52,050 nucleotides of DNA from the NCBI GenBank assembly GCA_002418825.1, contig DIEW01000049.1:1-52050 (forward strand). Reading direction: 5' to 3'. Under the pieces are notes generated by a model. It was not told the DNA's origin, ran no database searches, and saw nothing but the letters and a program-made list of their open reading frames with translations. The number at the start of each line of letters is the position of its first letter. The stretch's first letter is position 1. This DNA comes from Syntrophaceae bacterium UBA5764. Lineage in GTDB: Bacteria; Desulfobacterota; Syntrophia; Syntrophales; Smithellaceae. The translations under genes and the position numbers were made by a program. Shown one piece after another: positions 33,805 through 42,387 of this stretch.

Positions 33805-34911
33805 ATGAAGAAAAAGATAATCCTTATTGTTGCCATTGTCATTGTCCTGATCGGGGTGTTGCTGATCAAAACACTCTGGAATGCCGGCGAATTTAAAAGT
33901 ATTGAACCTTTTTCACTGTACAGTTGTGTCGCTGTTAGGGGATTTCCCGGAACCGAGGATCTGGATGTCGACCGCGGTACCGGCGTGGCGCTCGGATCTT
34001 TTACTGATCGCCGGGCGGCCATTGCCGGAGAAAGGCATCCCTACTCGGGTATTCTGGCTTATGATCTGAAGGTTCGAGATTCAAAGCCGATCCTATTGAA
34101 AACCGACTTCAAAGGCAGGTTAACTCCGCATGGAATTAATTTGTATCGGGCACCAGACGGGAGCAGAGTGCTTTTTGTCGTCAACATGGGCGAGGACAGT
34201 CATTTCTTTGAAACGACCGGCGAATGCACAGTTGAGATATTTTCCTATCGTGACGGAAAATTATACCACAGGGAAACTATCAAAAGTCCTGAACTGACGA
34301 CGCCGAACGATCTTGTCGGGGTGGGTCTCCGACAGTTTTATGTTACGATAGACCATGGCTGGACCTCGAAATGGGGCAAGATGCTGGAAAATTATCTGCA
34401 ACTGCCGGTTTCGTACGTTCTCTATTATGATGGCCGGCAGTTTAAAAAGGTTGCCGGCGGCATAGGTTATGCCAATGGAATCGCGCTGAGTCCCGACGGG
34501 AAAACTGTTTACGTGGGAGCCACCGTTGGACGAAAGATTCATGTCTATTCCCGTAATGTCGAAACGAGAGAGCTTACCGAGAAAACAAGTATTAAACTAG
34601 ATACAGGTGTGGATAATCTGAAAGTTTTGCCCGACGGGTCAATCTGGGCCGGATGCCATTCCCGTCTTCTGTCTTTTGTCGCCCACTCGAAAGATCCGAA
34701 GAAGCTTTCTCCATCCGAGGTGGTGCGCGTGATGCCTGTGAAGGATGACGGCTACGATCTTTCGCGGGTTTATCAGAACGACGGGCGAGAATTGTCCGGC
34801 TCCAGCGTGGCCGTATCTTGGGAGGATCGGTTGCTTATCGGGACTATTTATGAGGATCGCTTTCTCGATTGTTCGCTGTTAACCGGTAAAAATATGGACG
34901 ATGCACGGTGA
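33805..34911 (+). CDS. paraoxonase/arylesterase-type lactonase, membrane-anchored
   Basis: This 368-residue six-bladed beta-propeller has an N-terminal membrane anchor (residues 4-24). The calcium ligands and active residues of serum paraoxonase are conserved at nearly the same numbers: E51/D52 (GTEDLD), H109 (PHGIN), N168/D169 (TPNDL), D183/H184 (TIDHGW), N224 (YANGIALSPDG) and D270/N271 (VDNLK). PON enzymes are natural lactonases. Here it should face the periplasm and open a lactone or ester of the module's substrate. It has an AAAGGAGGAAAC ribosome binding site. The alternative, an SMP-30/strictosidine-synthase-like propeller, lacks some of these residues. Confidence 0.88.
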   Translation: MKKKIILIVAIVIVLIGVLLIKTLWNAGEFKSIEPFSLYSCVAVRGFPGTEDLDVDRGTGVALGSFTDRRAAIAGERHPYSGILAYDLKVRDSKPILLKTDFKGRLTPHGINLYRAPDGSRVLFVVNMGEDSHFFETTGECTVEIFSYRDGKLYHRETIKSPELTTPNDLVGVGLRQFYVTIDHGWTSKWGKMLENYLQLPVSYVLYYDGRQFKKVAGGIGYANGIALSPDGKTVYVGATVGRKIHVYSRNVETRELTEKTSIKLDTGVDNLKVLPDGSIWAGCHSRLLSFVAHSKDPKKLSPSEVVRVMPVKDDGYDLSRVYQNDGRELSGSSVAVSWEDRLLIGTIYEDRFLDCSLLTGKNMDDAR

Positions 34912-35008
34912 TAATCTTACCTGTTTGGGCCGTAATCGTTTGTCCTTGGAGTAGTAAAGGTGGCACGGGTTTTTCTCAACACTCTAACAGACGGAAAAGG
35001 AGGCAAAA

Positions 35009-35449
35009 ATGAGTCAGTATTACAAGGATGCAGATGACCTTTACAGGATTTACGGCTATTTTCTGGATCGGGTTCTGAAGGATGAGAAAATCGGCACAAA
35101 AATGAGTAAGGCCGGTATCATTATCAAATTTATTTATACAGATCCCGATGCGGAGATTACCATTGACCTGAAAAATCCACCCGCGAAACCCGGTTATTAC
35201 GGAACTTTTTATCTGGGGCCATGTGATCTCAAGGAGGACGTCTGGTCCAAGCAGCCGGCTGATCACTCCCACCGGTTTTGGCATGGTTTGGAAAATCCTA
35301 TTGCCGGAGTCACCAAGGGTATTATCAAGCAGGGTGGAAAGGTGACAGCCATGTTGAAGCTATTGCCGGTTATCAAACCTGCGTTTCAGTTATTTCCTGT
35401 GGCCCTGAAAGAAATGGGACTCGAAAATTTGATTGTTACAAGAAAATAA
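35009..35449 (+). CDS. SCP2 sterol-carrier-like protein
   Basis: This 146-residue protein resembles the SCP2 sterol transfer domain: GIIIKFIYTDPDAEITIDL, then HRFWHGLENPIAGVTKG and a hydrophobic C-terminal helix. SCP2 domains bind hydrophobic acyl or sterol-like ligands in a closed cavity. In this operon it may hold a water-insoluble intermediate in the cytoplasm. It has an AAAAGGAGG ribosome binding site. Sequence conservation in the family is low, so the call is based on the pattern. Confidence 0.75.
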   Translation: MSQYYKDADDLYRIYGYFLDRVLKDEKIGTKMSKAGIIIKFIYTDPDAEITIDLKNPPAKPGYYGTFYLGPCDLKEDVWSKQPADHSHRFWHGLENPIAGVTKGIIKQGGKVTAMLKLLPVIKPAFQLFPVALKEMGLENLIVTRK

Positions 35450-35453
35450 AAAA

Positions 35454-35534
35454 ATGAACGAAACGGCGGCGACGAAAAAAACAGATGTGGCAAGCGATCT
35501 TCCGTATACCATGGGTATGCTGTTGTGTTATTGA
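35454..35534 (+). CDS. possible 26-residue leader peptide before the AOR gene
   Basis: An ATG at 35454, 4 bp after the SCP2 gene stop, opens a frame of 26 codons (MNETAATKKTDVASD, then LPYTMGMLLCY) ending 17 bp before the AOR start. It has no strong ribosome binding site. It may be a truncated gene start, a coupling leader or chance. Confidence 0.25.
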   Translation: MNETAATKKTDVASDLPYTMGMLLCY

Positions 35535-35551
35535 CAGAAAGTGGTGCGTGT

Positions 35552-37426
35552 ATGAATGGCAATACCGGTAAAATTGCGGATATTAATCTTAGTACAGGCA
35601 TAGTGAAGATTCTTGAACTACCTGTGGATACTTACCGACGCTTCGTCGGCGGAAGCGGCCTGGCGGCTAAAATCTTTTGGGATCGGGCAGATTTCTCCGC
35701 GGGAGCTCTTTCACCCGAGGCAATCTTGATTCTCATGAACGGTCCCCTGACCGGCATCAAACTCTCTGGCGTCAGTAGAATGAATGCTACTGCTCGTTCT
35801 CCCCTTACCGGAGTATTAGCTGAATCCTCCTGCGGCGGTTATTTCCCGCCGGCCCTCAGGCAGGCGGGATATGACGGGCTGATCATTTCCGGAAGAGCCG
35901 CGGGAACGTCATTACTGCTAATCGAAAATGGAAATGTCATCATCAAAGACGCTAAATCTCTTTGGGGAAAAGGCATTCTGGAGTGTACAGAAAATCTGCA
36001 GAAAACATACGGTAAAAAGTCAACAGCTCTTGTCATCGGACCGGCCGGTGAAAACATGATTCCCTTCGCCTGTATTCTCAATGAAGCCCATCATGCCTTC
36101 GGGCGCTGCGGTATGGGCGCGGTCATGGGCTCAAAAAACCTCAAGGCCATTGTGGTGAAAACGGAAGCAAAGGAGCTTCATGTGGCTGATTCGGAACGGA
36201 TAAAATCACTGGTTAAGGAATTAACCCCGCGTATAAAGGATTACCTCATTTCCCAGGTTCTCCGTGACTATGGCACGTCCGGGAACCTGGAAGGGCATAT
36301 GTACGACGGAGATGTGCCGGTGCGCAACTGGACGTCCAATTTTGACGAGGAAATGGCCAATGCTCTTACGGGAAGCACATTATCGGAAAAGTTCCTGAAA
36401 AGAACCGCTACCTGCGCTTACTGTGTGATTGCTTGCAAGAGGATCATACAGATCGACGAAGGGCCGTTCGCTGTTGCCGAGGGACCGGGACCGGAGTACG
36501 AAACCGTTGTATCCTTCGGCTGCCTCCAGGGCACTTCGGACCTGGCCGCAGTCTGTAAGGCAGCAAGGATATGCAACGATTTAGGCATGGACACGATCAG
36601 TGCGGGCGCTACTATCGCCTGGGCCATGGAAGCCTACGAGAAAGGACATCTCACCAATGAACAGACCGATGGTATTTCCCTCAAGTGGGGCGATATGGAA
36701 ACGGTGGTAAACAGGATTCTTCCGGCTATGGCCGCGCGTAACGGCAAGCTGGGAGCTCTTCTTTCCATGGGAAGCGCGGCAGCGGCGCGCGCGATCGGAG
36801 GTCAATCCATAGAGTATACTGCGCAGAGCAAAGGGCTGGAAGCGCCCATGCATGACCCGCGCGGCGGTCACGGACATGCCGTAGCTTATGCGGTAAGCCC
36901 ACGCGGCGCTTGTCATGTGCAGACGGCAATGCATTTTATGGAAACGGGGGCGTGCAATTATCCGGAAATCGGTTTCGAGTTTGATCTCGAAGCGCTAACC
37001 CATGAAAAAAAGGCGGAAACCATGGTATTGGCTGCGGCAATCGGCAGTATAGAAAACAGCGCGTGCCTGTGCCAGTTTGCCGACCGGTCGCTGACCCTTC
37101 TGGAGATTGTTGAGTTGATTAATGCGGCGGCAGGGTACGGGTATGATGTAAGTTCAATGATGGAAGCGGGATTGCGCATCTTTCACCTGAAGCGATGCAT
37201 CAACTATCGTTTTGGATTAAATGCATCTCATGATGATCTGCCCCCCCGGCTCAAAGAACCCGCGCGGGATGGATATACAGCCGGCGTCGAAATCAATTTT
37301 GACGAGATGAAAAACAAATTTTACGAATTAATGGAATTCGATCCAGCCAGCGGCGTTTCATCTCGCGAAAGGCTCGTGGCGCTCGGTTTGATAGAAGAAG
37401 CTAAATTTATTTGGCCTGAGAAATAA
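35552..37426 (+). CDS. tungsten-dependent aldehyde:ferredoxin oxidoreductase
   Basis: This 624-residue protein of the AOR family has the [4Fe-4S] ligands Cys288, Cys291 and Cys295 (CAYCVIACKR, the same numbers as in the Pyrococcus enzyme) and a fourth Cys near 505-507 (SACLCQF). The N-terminal GKIADINLSTG and RMNATARSPLTG segments bind the tungstopterin. The start at 35552 is chosen because it gives this numbering and the typical MNGNTGKI start; the frame extends nine codons further upstream. It oxidises aldehydes to acids with ferredoxin as acceptor, or reduces acids. It probably handles an aldehyde made by the glycyl radical enzyme. Confidence 0.95.
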   Translation: MNGNTGKIADINLSTGIVKILELPVDTYRRFVGGSGLAAKIFWDRADFSAGALSPEAILILMNGPLTGIKLSGVSRMNATARSPLTGVLAESSCGGYFPPALRQAGYDGLIISGRAAGTSLLLIENGNVIIKDAKSLWGKGILECTENLQKTYGKKSTALVIGPAGENMIPFACILNEAHHAFGRCGMGAVMGSKNLKAIVVKTEAKELHVADSERIKSLVKELTPRIKDYLISQVLRDYGTSGNLEGHMYDGDVPVRNWTSNFDEEMANALTGSTLSEKFLKRTATCAYCVIACKRIIQIDEGPFAVAEGPGPEYETVVSFGCLQGTSDLAAVCKAARICNDLGMDTISAGATIAWAMEAYEKGHLTNEQTDGISLKWGDMETVVNRILPAMAARNGKLGALLSMGSAAAARAIGGQSIEYTAQSKGLEAPMHDPRGGHGHAVAYAVSPRGACHVQTAMHFMETGACNYPEIGFEFDLEALTHEKKAETMVLAAAIGSIENSACLCQFADRSLTLLEIVELINAAAGYGYDVSSMMEAGLRIFHLKRCINYRFGLNASHDDLPPRLKEPARDGYTAGVEINFDEMKNKFYELMEFDPASGVSSRERLVALGLIEEAKFIWPEK

Positions 37427-37473
37427 GCACGATGAAGAGAATGTAAGGTAAACATCAAAACAGGGGTGTAAGC

Positions 37474-38703
37474 ATGAATTTGAATAAAAAAATTTTCTAT
37501 GGCTGGTGGATTGTCGTTGGAGCTTTTTTTCTCAACTTTGCCGGTATCGGCATTATCATGAATACCATGGGCGTTTTCATTAAACCGGTTGTCGAGTCCC
37601 TGGGCTTCACGCGAGGCGGTTTTTCGTTGTATTTTACCGTCGCGGCGCTGGCTATGATGGTTATGGCACCTATCGTGGGTAAACTCCTCGGGCGCTACGA
37701 CATCCGCATCATCATGACAATCTGCACGACCATGATGGCCTTGAGTTTCGGCCTTTTTTCCCAATGCAAAACACTTACGCAGTTTTATATCCTCGCCGTG
37801 TTTTTAGGGATTGGAAGCGCCGGTTCCCACATTATTCCCGTCTCCATGATGATCACGAACTGGTTTGTTGACAAGCGAGGACTCGCCATGGGAATCGTCT
37901 TTGCCGCCACAGGCGTCGGCGGTTTTATCTTTAACCCTCTGGCGAACTGGATCATCACAAATTACAGCTGGCAGACCGCCTATGTGGTCTTTGGGCTAAT
38001 CATCGCCTTCTTTTCCATTCCGACGGCGATCTTTATTGTGCGCGCCAAACCGGTCGACAAAGGCCTGCTCCCCCTCGGCGGGTCAGTGGATGCAGCTGAT
38101 TTTTCCGCGCAAGCACAGACTGGGCTCACGGCGACAGAGGCGCTCCGGACGAGAGCCTTTTGGTTTATGGCCCTCATCATCCTGTTTATTGCCATAGCCA
38201 ACATGGGCGTACTGCACCACATCGTGCCTTATTTGACTGACTTGGGCTTTTCATCAACGACGGCGACTACCCTCATGTCCCTGCATATGGCCATGCTCAT
38301 TGTCGGCAAAATCCTTGCGGGCAGTCTTGCCGACCGTATCGGGCTTCTGAAAAGTTATCTCTTGCTTATAATCGGGTTGATGATTTCCATCGCCCTCCTT
38401 TACGGGTCGCAATGGCTGTGGGTTGCCGTCATATTCAATATTCTGTTCGGCTTTTCCATCGCTGTCCGGACGGTCCTGCCGCCCCTTATGACAGCCGAGG
38501 TCCTTGGCCAGAAGCATTTTGCCGTCATCTACGGCTTCCTGAACATATTTACCACGCTTGGCACTGCCGTGGGTGTTCCTCTTTCAGGTTTCATTTATGA
38601 TGCAACTAAAAGCTACTATCTGGCATTTGCCCTATATATCGGTCTTTGTGCCATCACGGCATTGGCAGGTGTTGCTGTCCTGGGCCGAAAAGGTAAAAAA
38701 TAA
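37474..38703 (+). CDS. major facilitator superfamily transporter (OFA/monocarboxylate-like)
   Basis: This 409-residue protein has twelve predicted membrane helices in the 6+6 MFS layout with a central loop near residue 200. The start YGWWIVVGAF and the motif WFVDKRGLAMGIV after helix 4 are typical of the oxalate/formate antiporter and monocarboxylate branch. It probably imports an organic acid substrate or exports a product. It stands 47 bp after the AOR gene in the same direction. Confidence 0.9.
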   Translation: MNLNKKIFYGWWIVVGAFFLNFAGIGIIMNTMGVFIKPVVESLGFTRGGFSLYFTVAALAMMVMAPIVGKLLGRYDIRIIMTICTTMMALSFGLFSQCKTLTQFYILAVFLGIGSAGSHIIPVSMMITNWFVDKRGLAMGIVFAATGVGGFIFNPLANWIITNYSWQTAYVVFGLIIAFFSIPTAIFIVRAKPVDKGLLPLGGSVDAADFSAQAQTGLTATEALRTRAFWFMALIILFIAIANMGVLHHIVPYLTDLGFSSTTATTLMSLHMAMLIVGKILAGSLADRIGLLKSYLLLIIGLMISIALLYGSQWLWVAVIFNILFGFSIAVRTVLPPLMTAEVLGQKHFAVIYGFLNIFTTLGTAVGVPLSGFIYDATKSYYLAFALYIGLCAITALAGVAVLGRKGKK

Positions 38704-38710
38704 AAAAAGC

Positions 38711-38890
38711 GTGTTTCCGCAAAACGATAACTATCAGGTAAGAGTGGAAAACCTACGTTGGCCTGTGCTCAATTTTGTCGAGGATTATGCAAGTACGGGT
38801 ACGGTGGAAGGCTTGTGTGGTAATTGTACGGACGACAAATGGTCGGCAGTTTATCTGCCGTATCGATATGAAAAAAGAATTATAAAGTAA
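38711..38890 (+). CDS. possible 59-residue protein or gene remnant
   Basis: A frame from GTG at 38711 to a TAA at 38890 fills the 212-bp gap between the transporter and acyl-CoA dehydrogenase genes. The product is hydrophilic with two Cys (EGLCGNCTDDK) and an aromatic C-terminus (YLPYRYEKR). I do not recognise it. No good ribosome binding site is seen. It could be the worn 3' end of a lost gene. Confidence 0.3.
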   Translation: MFPQNDNYQVRVENLRWPVLNFVEDYASTGTVEGLCGNCTDDKWSAVYLPYRYEKRIIK

Positions 38891-38915
38891 AGAAATTGAT
38901 AATGGAGGATAAACA

Positions 38916-40073
38916 ATGGATTTTCAGTTAAGCGAAGAGCAGAAAATGTTTAAACAGTCGGTACATGATTTTGCCGATCAACGCCTGGCCCCGTTGGTAC
39001 AGGATTGGGACGAAAAAGACGAGGCCATGGATAGAAATATACTGTCTCAATATTTGGATATGGGGCTTTTGGGGATAACGCTCCCGGAAAAATATGGCGG
39101 CGCCGGTCTGACCACCTTTGACGCCATTCTGGCCATTGAGGAACTGGCCCGTGTCAGCCCCATCGCTGCCTTACCCGTCTTTGAGACCAGCGTCGGACCG
39201 ATACGCGTGATTGACCTATTCGGCACGGAAGAACAAAAAAAACGGTTTATCCCACCTGCCTGCACAGGTGAAAAACTGATGTCTGTCGCGATGACGGAAC
39301 CTGAAGCCGGTTCGGCGCTGACCGATCTGACGACACGTGCTGTACTTAAAGGTGATCATTATGTGGTCAACGGACAAAAGCGCTTTATCTCCGGAGGCGG
39401 TCATTCTGATTCTTACATGGTATATGTTCGTCTGAGCGAACAAAAAGGCGCCAAAGGAATCGGAGGCATCGTCATTGAGAAGGATTCCCCCGGCTTTACC
39501 TTTGGCAAACAGGAAGTTTTCATGGGGCTTCACGGGATGCCTAGCTGTGATCTCATTTTTGAAGACTGCATCGTTCCCAAAGAAAATCTGATTATCCCTG
39601 AAGGCGGATTTATCTTTTTGATGCAAGCCTTTGACGTGGAACGCTGCGGTAATGCAACCATGTCCCTGGGCATAGCGTGGGGGGCGTTGGAAGCTGCCAA
39701 AAAATATGCCCAGGAGCGAAAGGCCTTTGGGAAACCCATCTGCGAATTTCAGGGCGTCCAGTTCCTGCTTGCCGATATGGCTATGAAGGTGGAGGCCGCG
39801 CGGCTCCTTATTTATCGGGCCGCCGTTAACGCTGGATCAGGGCACCCATCTGTCTTTGAATCATCTGTCGCCAAATGTTTTGCTAACGAAATCGGTAAAG
39901 AAGTGACTGATATGGCCATCCAGGTCTTCGGCGGATATGGATACTCGAAAGAATATCCCATTGAGCGAATGCTGCGTGACAGCCGGGGGTGGCCTGTTGC
40001 GGGTGGCACGGTACAAATTCAGCGGATCAACATCGCCGGAGCCATGCTGGGACGGCGGTTCAGTCAGCGATAA
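38916..40073 (+). CDS. acyl-CoA dehydrogenase
   Basis: This 385-residue flavoprotein has the acyl-CoA dehydrogenase layout: an N-terminal helical domain, the FAD/substrate motif AMTEPEAGSALTDL (about 125-138), a beta domain, and the C-terminal helices with GYGYSKEYPIERMLRD. The catalytic Glu of medium-chain enzymes (YEGT) is Gly363 here (AGGT). A Glu is present instead at 242 (FDVERC), the position used in isovaleryl-CoA and long-chain enzymes. This suggests a branched, long or bulky substrate. It works with an electron-transfer flavoprotein; no etf genes are nearby. Confidence 0.93.
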   Translation: MDFQLSEEQKMFKQSVHDFADQRLAPLVQDWDEKDEAMDRNILSQYLDMGLLGITLPEKYGGAGLTTFDAILAIEELARVSPIAALPVFETSVGPIRVIDLFGTEEQKKRFIPPACTGEKLMSVAMTEPEAGSALTDLTTRAVLKGDHYVVNGQKRFISGGGHSDSYMVYVRLSEQKGAKGIGGIVIEKDSPGFTFGKQEVFMGLHGMPSCDLIFEDCIVPKENLIIPEGGFIFLMQAFDVERCGNATMSLGIAWGALEAAKKYAQERKAFGKPICEFQGVQFLLADMAMKVEAARLLIYRAAVNAGSGHPSVFESSVAKCFANEIGKEVTDMAIQVFGGYGYSKEYPIERMLRDSRGWPVAGGTVQIQRINIAGAMLGRRFSQR

Positions 40074-40111
40074 GAGAACGAAAAACTGATTAACCCATAA
40101 GGGGGAGGATG

Positions 40112-41674
40112 ATGGAAGCAAGATACAGATTTGTAGAGAAAAAAGTAGGTTCGGCGACAATCAAAGTTTATAACGACCGACCGCAGACTGTTTTTGAGAT
40201 GTTTCATAAAACGGTGGAGACCTATCCAGCTCGTGACGCCATCAGGTATGGTGATATAATTCTGACTTATGCCGACTTGGATCGTCGGGTTGATGAATTA
40301 GCCTCTTTTCTGAAAAAAGACGGTCGTGTGGGGAAAGGGGATCGGGTGGCTGTTTTCCTCCGCAATGACGCTACCTTTCCAACGGCGTTTCTCGCTATAT
40401 CAAAGATTGGGGCAATATCCGTTGTTCTCAACACCCGGCTGACCAAGCCGGAACTGGCATATCAATTGGAACTCACTAAGCCTGTGGCCGCCATAGTCGA
40501 TAGTGAAACGTGGAACAAAGAGTTGGATGAGTTAGTAAAATTAAAAGTGGAGAGCGGATCACTGGCCGAGATGTGGGGCAGGGGCAACACTTGTTCGCCT
40601 GCGGCCGTAACAGAAGAAGATGTGCACACCATCCTTTTTACGTCTGGCACGACGGGAAAACCAAAAGGGGTAAGAATTGTCAATCGCAATTTCATTCACA
40701 GCGCCATACGTCTTGAACAATACATGGAGTTGCTGGGGGTCAGCGACCCGGCGGTGGGGCAAAAAACCCTTATTGTTGCTCCTCTCTTTCACGTCATGGC
40801 TCTCCAGGAGCAATTTTTGCCCTGCATGAAGATGGGAAACACGGTCGTCATGCTCAGTGCGCTCAATATCAAGGCATTTTTGGAACTTGTGGAAAAGGAA
40901 AAAGTCGACTATCTCGTAGGTTCACCTGCCATCTACAGGATATTGCTGGGGACGGAAGATACGAAGAATTATGATTTGAGCTCTATCAAAGTTGCCGGTT
41001 TTGGCGCCGCTCCCATGTCTCCAGATTTGATGAAAGAAATGAAAAAGGCTTTCGTCAACGCCAAATTTTTCAACGGTTTCGGTCTTACGGAAGCTTCCGT
41101 ATCACTTGCCAACATTAATGGGGAATGCACACAACAGCCAACGTCCATAGGTCATCCTAGCCTCGGCTGTGAAGCTATGATTGTTGACGAAAATATGAAA
41201 GAAGTAGGGCGAGGCAGTATCGGAGAAATTGCCGTCAAGGGATCCAATGTTGCGGATGGCTATTACGACAATCCGTTGGAAACAAAAAAAGTTTTCCGAG
41301 ACGGCTGGTTTCTAACTGGGGATTTGGGGCGGATAGATGAAAAAGGTTTCTTTTACGTGGTCAGCCGAAAAAAGGACATGATCAATAGGGGCGGAGAAAA
41401 TGTCTATCCAGTTGAAGTAGAGAATATCATTTATTTACATCCGAAGGTGCTGGAAGTAGCCGTCTACGGCGTACAGGATAAGATTATGGGTGAGAAAGTG
41501 GCGGCGGCAGTCGTCGCCGTTCCCGGTACAACCCCCACAGCGGAAGAAATCAAAGCATTTTGCGGGGATAAGCTGGCCAAATACAAAATCCCTGAATACA
41601 TTATTTTTACGGCTTCGCTACCGAAAAATGCGGGGGGCAAAGTGATTAAGGAGCAGCTTCCGCAAAACTTTTAA
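40112..41674 (+). CDS. AMP-forming acyl-CoA synthetase/ligase
   Basis: This 520-residue ANL-family ligase has the P-loop-like LFTSGTTGKPKG motif, GFGLTEAS, and the hinge/adenylation stretch DGWFLTGDLGRIDEKG with RKKDMINRGGENVYP. The C-terminal catalytic Lys is in GGKVIKEQL. It activates a carboxylic acid with ATP and CoA. ATG at 40112 is preferred to 40109 because the GGGGGAGG site ends at 40108. It is the last gene of module A, 38 bp after the acyl-CoA dehydrogenase gene. Confidence 0.93.
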   Translation: MEARYRFVEKKVGSATIKVYNDRPQTVFEMFHKTVETYPARDAIRYGDIILTYADLDRRVDELASFLKKDGRVGKGDRVAVFLRNDATFPTAFLAISKIGAISVVLNTRLTKPELAYQLELTKPVAAIVDSETWNKELDELVKLKVESGSLAEMWGRGNTCSPAAVTEEDVHTILFTSGTTGKPKGVRIVNRNFIHSAIRLEQYMELLGVSDPAVGQKTLIVAPLFHVMALQEQFLPCMKMGNTVVMLSALNIKAFLELVEKEKVDYLVGSPAIYRILLGTEDTKNYDLSSIKVAGFGAAPMSPDLMKEMKKAFVNAKFFNGFGLTEASVSLANINGECTQQPTSIGHPSLGCEAMIVDENMKEVGRGSIGEIAVKGSNVADGYYDNPLETKKVFRDGWFLTGDLGRIDEKGFFYVVSRKKDMINRGGENVYPVEVENIIYLHPKVLEVAVYGVQDKIMGEKVAAAVVAVPGTTPTAEEIKAFCGDKLAKYKIPEYIIFTASLPKNAGGKVIKEQLPQNF

Positions 41675-41723
41675 ATCTGGTTTATTTATATTATAAAAAG
41701 TTGAGAACAGGGATTTTTATTTA

Positions 41724-41996
41724 TTAATATGTGATATTGAAATTTCTAAACTCTCCAGTATAGGTATGGTCATCGATAATAACTTCCTGAACTCTTGCCG
41801 CGGGTGGGCCGTGGTGGCACCAGGCGAGCATTTTATCTACGTTCGTGTCTTCGTCTTCCAAAACAGTCTCCACGCGCCCGTCGGGCAAATTGCGCACCCA
41901 GCCGGTGAGATTTAAATCCATCGCGGCGCGCTGTATCTCGGCGCGGAAAAATACTCCCTGGACTTTGCCCGAAATTAAAACATGAATTCTTTTCAT
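41724..41996 (-). CDS. acyP: acylphosphatase, copy 1
   Basis: This 90-residue protein has the acylphosphatase signature GKVQGVFFRAEI with the catalytic Arg, and GWVRNLPDGRVE with the catalytic Asn. It hydrolyses acyl phosphates such as acetyl phosphate. From its start codon to codon 72 it is almost identical in DNA to the copy at 46561 (three differences in 216 bp), but the last 18 codons differ strongly. It is followed upstream by a ligA relic, so it is the duplicate of an acylphosphatase-ligA pair. It lies opposite in strand to module A. Confidence 0.92.
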   Translation of the reverse strand: MKRIHVLISGKVQGVFFRAEIQRAAMDLNLTGWVRNLPDGRVETVLEDEDTNVDKMLAWCHHGPPAARVQEVIIDDHTYTGEFRNFNITY

Positions 41997-42113
41997 AATT
42001 TTCTTTGGCTAATTTTTACGTTTTAACCTTAAGTTATATTCTTAAAAAACAAGATTTCTCGTTTCGCATTGAAATGACATCAAAATGAAATCCAGCACAA
42101 CGTCGCAAATATA

Positions 42114-42270
42114 TCATTTCCTGATTAATTTTATAAATTCTTCTTCGCTAATAATTTTAACGCCGGAAGACTTTGCCTTATCGAGTTTAGGGCTGGGATC
42201 CGCGCCTGCTACAACATAAGTTGTTTTTTTTAGTTACGTTGGAATGAATTGTGCCTCCTAAGCCTGTTTG
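42114..42270 (-). pseudogene. ligA relic (BRCT-domain 3' end) with frameshift
   Basis: The minus strand reads LGGTIHSNVTKK, then in another frame TTYVVAGADPSPKLDKAKSS and GVKIISEEEFIKLIRK to a TGA. This aligns with the last 50 residues of the intact LigA at 46840-48852. A run of eight A where seven keep the frame breaks the reading. Nothing of the rest of ligA remains. The relic lies 118 bp from acylphosphatase copy 1; the intact pair is only 6 bp apart. From 42271 to 42387 the DNA is AT-rich with no feature I can name. Confidence 0.88.
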
Positions 42271-42387
42271 TAGATAACCGGCGTGTAGATATCAATTATT
42301 GTGTTCTGGCTAGTTTTCATTAGTTCTTATAACTATATGAAACATTTATTGTTTCCCATGACATATTTAAATCATCATAAAAAATCA

